From the NCBI GenBank assembly GCA_013115135.1, contig JABANP010000329.1:1-57881 (forward strand): a DNA stretch of 57,881 nucleotides, written 5' to 3'. Below are positions 54,599-57,881 of this stretch, in pieces. A program made the translations under genes and the position numbers. Origin of the DNA: Perkinsus olseni. Its lineage: Eukaryota; Perkinsozoa; Perkinsida; Perkinsidae. The notes beneath the pieces are model-generated. The model was given only the letters and a program-made list of their open reading frames with translations. It was not told the origin of the DNA and did not search any database. Position 1 is the first letter of the stretch, and every line of letters begins with the position of its first letter.

Positions 54599-57500
54599 AT
54601 GGCAACCGTACTTTCAACCATACCCAGGACGAGGAGGCGATTATCACCGCGACTAGTGTTATGTCTATTGGTGCTTCTCTTGCACTCCGCTGTTTTAGCG
54701 GCCGGGGCTAACATACTCGGGATCGATATAGGAAATCAGTACTTCAAGGTGGCTGTTGTGAAGCGGGGCAAATTTGAGATTGTAAGAGCCCGTCTGTACT
54801 ATTACGATGAGAGAGTTTCGGATTAGGTTCACAACTTGCATAGCAAGCGCAAGACTCCAACGGCGATCAGCTTCGCGGAGGATGTAATGATAGGCCGGAG
54901 GAGGGAGGGGTGTAGGAATGGTTTGGTGTAGGTACGGTCATATGGCGATGATGCGGTGGCACAGTTTGCTAAGAAACCGGAGCAAGTACCGATGTAGGTT
55001 GTAGTTGATGAGATGGGGTAGTTGTGAGAGGGTTCGAGTAGGTACTTTTTACCGTTGCTCGGGGCTAACTTCACGTCGGAGGAGGACATGACCATTGGAC
55101 TGCCGAAAAATTATTATCCGTATAAACTCGGTTATGATGCTGATGGAAGGAAGGTAGAAACTTCATAGTGCTGTTGGTGGTGTGGATGACGACGATGCAA
55201 CGTCAGGCCGTAGCATTCACTACCATTACCCCGGACACCAGCAGTCTAGCGCCAGGCGAGGAGGCTGAGGAGAAGGAGGAGAAATTTAGAACCGGCATGG
55301 CCTCTGAGGAAGTCACTGGTAAGGGAAGAGGAGGGAAAGACACTCTATGCCTGACCTCCTTTTGATAGGCCATCTCTTGGCCTTCGCTCGCCACCTAGCT
55401 GAGCTCAGTGATGAGGACCACATGTCTGCCAAGGGTAAAGGGAAGGTAGCCCGTGGGGCCCAGGCCAGTGAGGCGGTCATCACTGTAATAGACCTCGATG
55501 AGGCTGTTTGTTGCCACTTTGAGTTGCCCAGGTACCTTCATGGGCCTCGCAAAGGTATCGTCAGGCAGTACTTGATGCTGCTGAGATTGCTGGCTTTGCC
55601 CGGACCACTTTAGTACACGAGACAACAGCAGCTGCGGTACAGAGGGCAGTCGATGTCAAGTGAGAAGGCTTGGCCGGGAATATGGACAGATTATTATCGT
55701 TGGGGCTGTTGTTAGGTTCGAAAATTCGGACTCCCTGCTCACCCTCTTTGTCAACATCGGAGCTATGCAGACTGAGGTGTGCGTGGTTCGTTACACTAAG
55801 CATGTGGCTGCTGGCAACGTCACAGTGCCGCACGTGCATGTGCTGGGCTGTGCTCATACGGGAAAGGTACGGCTGGAGAGGGGGCCTGCTGGGGGGGGAC
55901 TTGGCGTTATTGCAGGTCGCTGGGCATAAGATAGACCTCCTCATAGCTGATCGAATGGCTGAGACTTTCTGTGAGAAGAATAGGAAGTTATGTGATGGGT
56001 TCAGGAAGAGTACCAGAGCATCGTAATAGCATCATCGGTCAGAGGCGCCGGTCACCATAGTGAGATCGTTGTAGGGCTAAGCTGTTGAAGGCTGCTAACA
56101 ATGCTAAGCATGTGCTGTCGGCTAATAAGGAGATGGTCTTCCAGATAGAGAGCCTGTATGAGGATACTGATTTTAAGACCGTAATATTGACTACCAGCGG
56201 GATGGGCTGTTCGTATTCTTCTGTCTGTCGTAGCCCCTGGCACGATCGGAGCTGGATGAGATGATCGCAAAGGCTGGTATGGAGACAGCCCTACAGAGCA
56301 CGGTGGGGGCGGTTGTCGGACTTGTCTGCTGTTGGTGATGGTAGTGACATCAGATCCAGCAAGCATTGGTGAACAGTAACGTGTCGAGCATCTCTGAGGT
56401 CACTGAGGCCGAGGTGGTGGGAGGTGGATGGAGAGTTCCTAGGCTTCACAAGGTTGTGGCTGACATCGTCACTCCAGCAGAGTTGGGCCAGCATCTTAAT
56501 GGTACTATTGGTCGTTAGCTCACTTCTATGGGCTCGGATTCTGCTGGCATCAACCTTGGATACTTCAGGTGAGGAGGCCATCGCCTTTGGTGCTGCTATG
56601 ATCGGTGCCAACTCTAGCAAGAGTTTCCGAGTTCGCAAGATGTGGTTGACGGATACCAACTCGGAGCACGAGTAGTGTCTTCAACGATACCGCGACTAGT
56701 CCATCACCTTATGCTTTTAGATACAAGATGGCGCTGTCTCCGCTGAACCCTGAGGGGGCCTCTGTGGAAGGTATGAGCTCTGACTGGCAGAGGGCTCAGG
56801 TCTTAGCATCAAAGGGCCATAAGCTCTCGTGGAAGAAGGCGGTGGGTGAAGGGAGACCCGACGGGCCTGCGAGGGGAAAGGAGTATCTTTGTCAGGTCAA
56901 GTTACATGTCCCATTCGACCTCAAGTTGAGTATCTTTGAGGATGATAACCTTCTCGAGACCATCGATATTACTGGAGTGGAGGACGCTTTGCCTAAGCAG
57001 CAGCAGAAGCGGAAGGAGATCGTTGATGGCGCCCTGGCTGCTGACCCCAATCTGGAGCTTCCGTCCCTCGCCGACCTGCCTACAGTGAGTCCCTGCGCTA
57101 GGCTGACAGGAGATAGAGTGGTGTCTTTGCACCAAGGTTGAGCTGAAGTTCGAGTCCGACTCGAGTGGTATACTGAGGCTCAACAAGGCGCAGGCAATTT
57201 TCGAGACGTTGAGGAACCAGGTGAGGCGGTTCCCATTCATATCACGCGATTGCTGTGCCGAGTGTCGTGGCCAACGTCCCAGTGGATGAATCATCCAGGA
57301 TGATAGGGGTGTGGAAAATTCTGGTCTCAGACCATCAAGCCTAAGGCGCCGAAGGTGGCATCAAAGAAGGCCAACACTACTACTAATGATACTTCTACTA
57401 CCAGCAACAGCACTACTAATGAGGAGGCTGCTAATACTAACAGTAGGGGCTCCTCAGAGGGCCACGGGTGGTATGGGGCTTGACGTAAGGTACAGACCAG

Positions 57501-57881
57501 ACCAACTCGACCGAGGCGGCTGATGCCTCTCCTGTGGAGGATGACCAGCAACCTACCTGGAAGATGGTGAAGTCGAAGGCCTTTGGTGATAACAATGTTT
57601 TCATAGCTCACTTGGGGTTACTATGTGCTTGCTGGTAGTCCCTCTGTCGCAGAAGGTGGAGTATCAGGGGTACCCTAAACCGATGGATGAAGAGGAGATC
57701 AACAAGGCGATTCGAAGAAGTAATGCATCATTGAGAAGGGCTGTATGGGTAGTAGTATTGTGTTGGTGCTCAGGGAAGGCTTTGGATAAGCGAGACCAGC
57801 GAGTTAAGGATACCGAGTCGGCCAGGAACGATTTCGAGGCCTACATCTACTCCAGCAGGTAGCGTCCAGTCGGTTTGTGCA
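54599..57881 (+). CDS. GRP170/HYOU1-like ER Hsp70-family chaperone (3' end cut)
   Basis: Large Hsp70-superfamily chaperone of the ER lumen that acts in protein folding and as exchange factor for BiP. ATG 54599, signal peptide (VLCLLVLLLHSAVLAAG), then the nucleotide-binding start ILGIDIGNQYFKVAVVKRGK and, after a 46-nt intron (54781-54826), SKRKTPTAISFAEDVMIGR. Further blocks: SYGDDAVAQFAKKPEQVP; TTAAAVQRAVD; NIGAMQTEVCVVRYTKHVAA; LLKAANNAKHVLSANKEMVF; GGGWRVPRLHKVVADIVTPA; AFGAAMIGANSSKSFRV. The substrate-binding half follows from 56728, with a long acidic Asn/Thr/Ser-rich insertion near 57370-57460, and C-terminal helices (YPKPMDEEEINKAIRR; SARNDFEAYIYSS). The domain order and the disordered insert fit GRP170 better than canonical BiP. 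The stop lies beyond the window. Confidence 0.85.

Noticed and set aside
1..57881. CRISPR arrays, tRNA or rRNA genes, complete transposons.
   Set aside because: None recognised. Repeats here are coding minisatellites, a segmental duplication or short intergenic arrays. No reverse transcriptase, transposase or integrase motif was seen in the readable exons.

Overview
The window is nuclear DNA of a unicellular eukaryote. Genes lie on both strands, 0.1-1.1 kb apart, and are cut by many short GT-AG introns, mostly about 44-60 nt and often in all three phases. Stop-to-stop reading frames therefore show single exons, and most genes below were read by joining exons by eye. A calcineurin B, an ER GRP170-type chaperone, PHD and U1-type zinc fingers, an FG-repeat protein and S10 and S1/P1 hydrolases fix it as eukaryotic. 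The intermediate GC, tiny introns and gene mix suggest an alveolate. A perkinsid such as Perkinsus is my guess, but nothing here proves it.

Layout. 1-1157: 3' end of a 24-bp-repeat (PPVETTAE) gene. 1751-2863 (-): TMEM33/Pom33-like membrane protein. 3427-4166: small coiled-coil protein. 4271-9455 and 10608-15005: two tandem genes, each encoding a serine palmitoyltransferase with an LCB2-like half fused to an LCB1-like half. 15154-17192: unrecognised membrane protein. 17310-19670: secreted S1/P1 nuclease. 19977-26597: large DEAH-box RNA helicase with a poly-Q and Met/Pro-rich head. 25.6-33.2 kb and 33.2-39.76 kb: an imperfect tandem segmental duplication. Each unit carries a piece of the helicase 3' end, a helical protein, an S10 serine carboxypeptidase (-) and one or two U1-type zinc-finger genes, and the units differ by deletions, point changes and pseudogenes. 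39.97-43.4 kb: a low-complexity Pro/Met/Ser protein and an FG-repeat, nucleoporin-like protein. 43.4-46.8 kb: membrane protein, double PHD-finger protein and a possible 2OG-oxygenase-like protein. 47-50.4 kb (-): poorly resolved hypothetical genes. 50632-51662 (-): calcineurin B. 52224-54161: MFS transporter. 54599-end: GRP170/HYOU1-like ER chaperone, cut by the window end.

Most genes are unrelated housekeeping or secretory-pathway functions, and I see no operon-like logic. The most notable finding is the naturally fused LCB2-LCB1 serine palmitoyltransferase in two tandem copies. It has the same domain order as the single-chain enzyme known from the coccolithovirus EhV-86, here in a nuclear, intron-rich setting. 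Several otherwise well-preserved exons carry single-base indels. I cannot tell sequencing error from real lesions, so I flag them individually.
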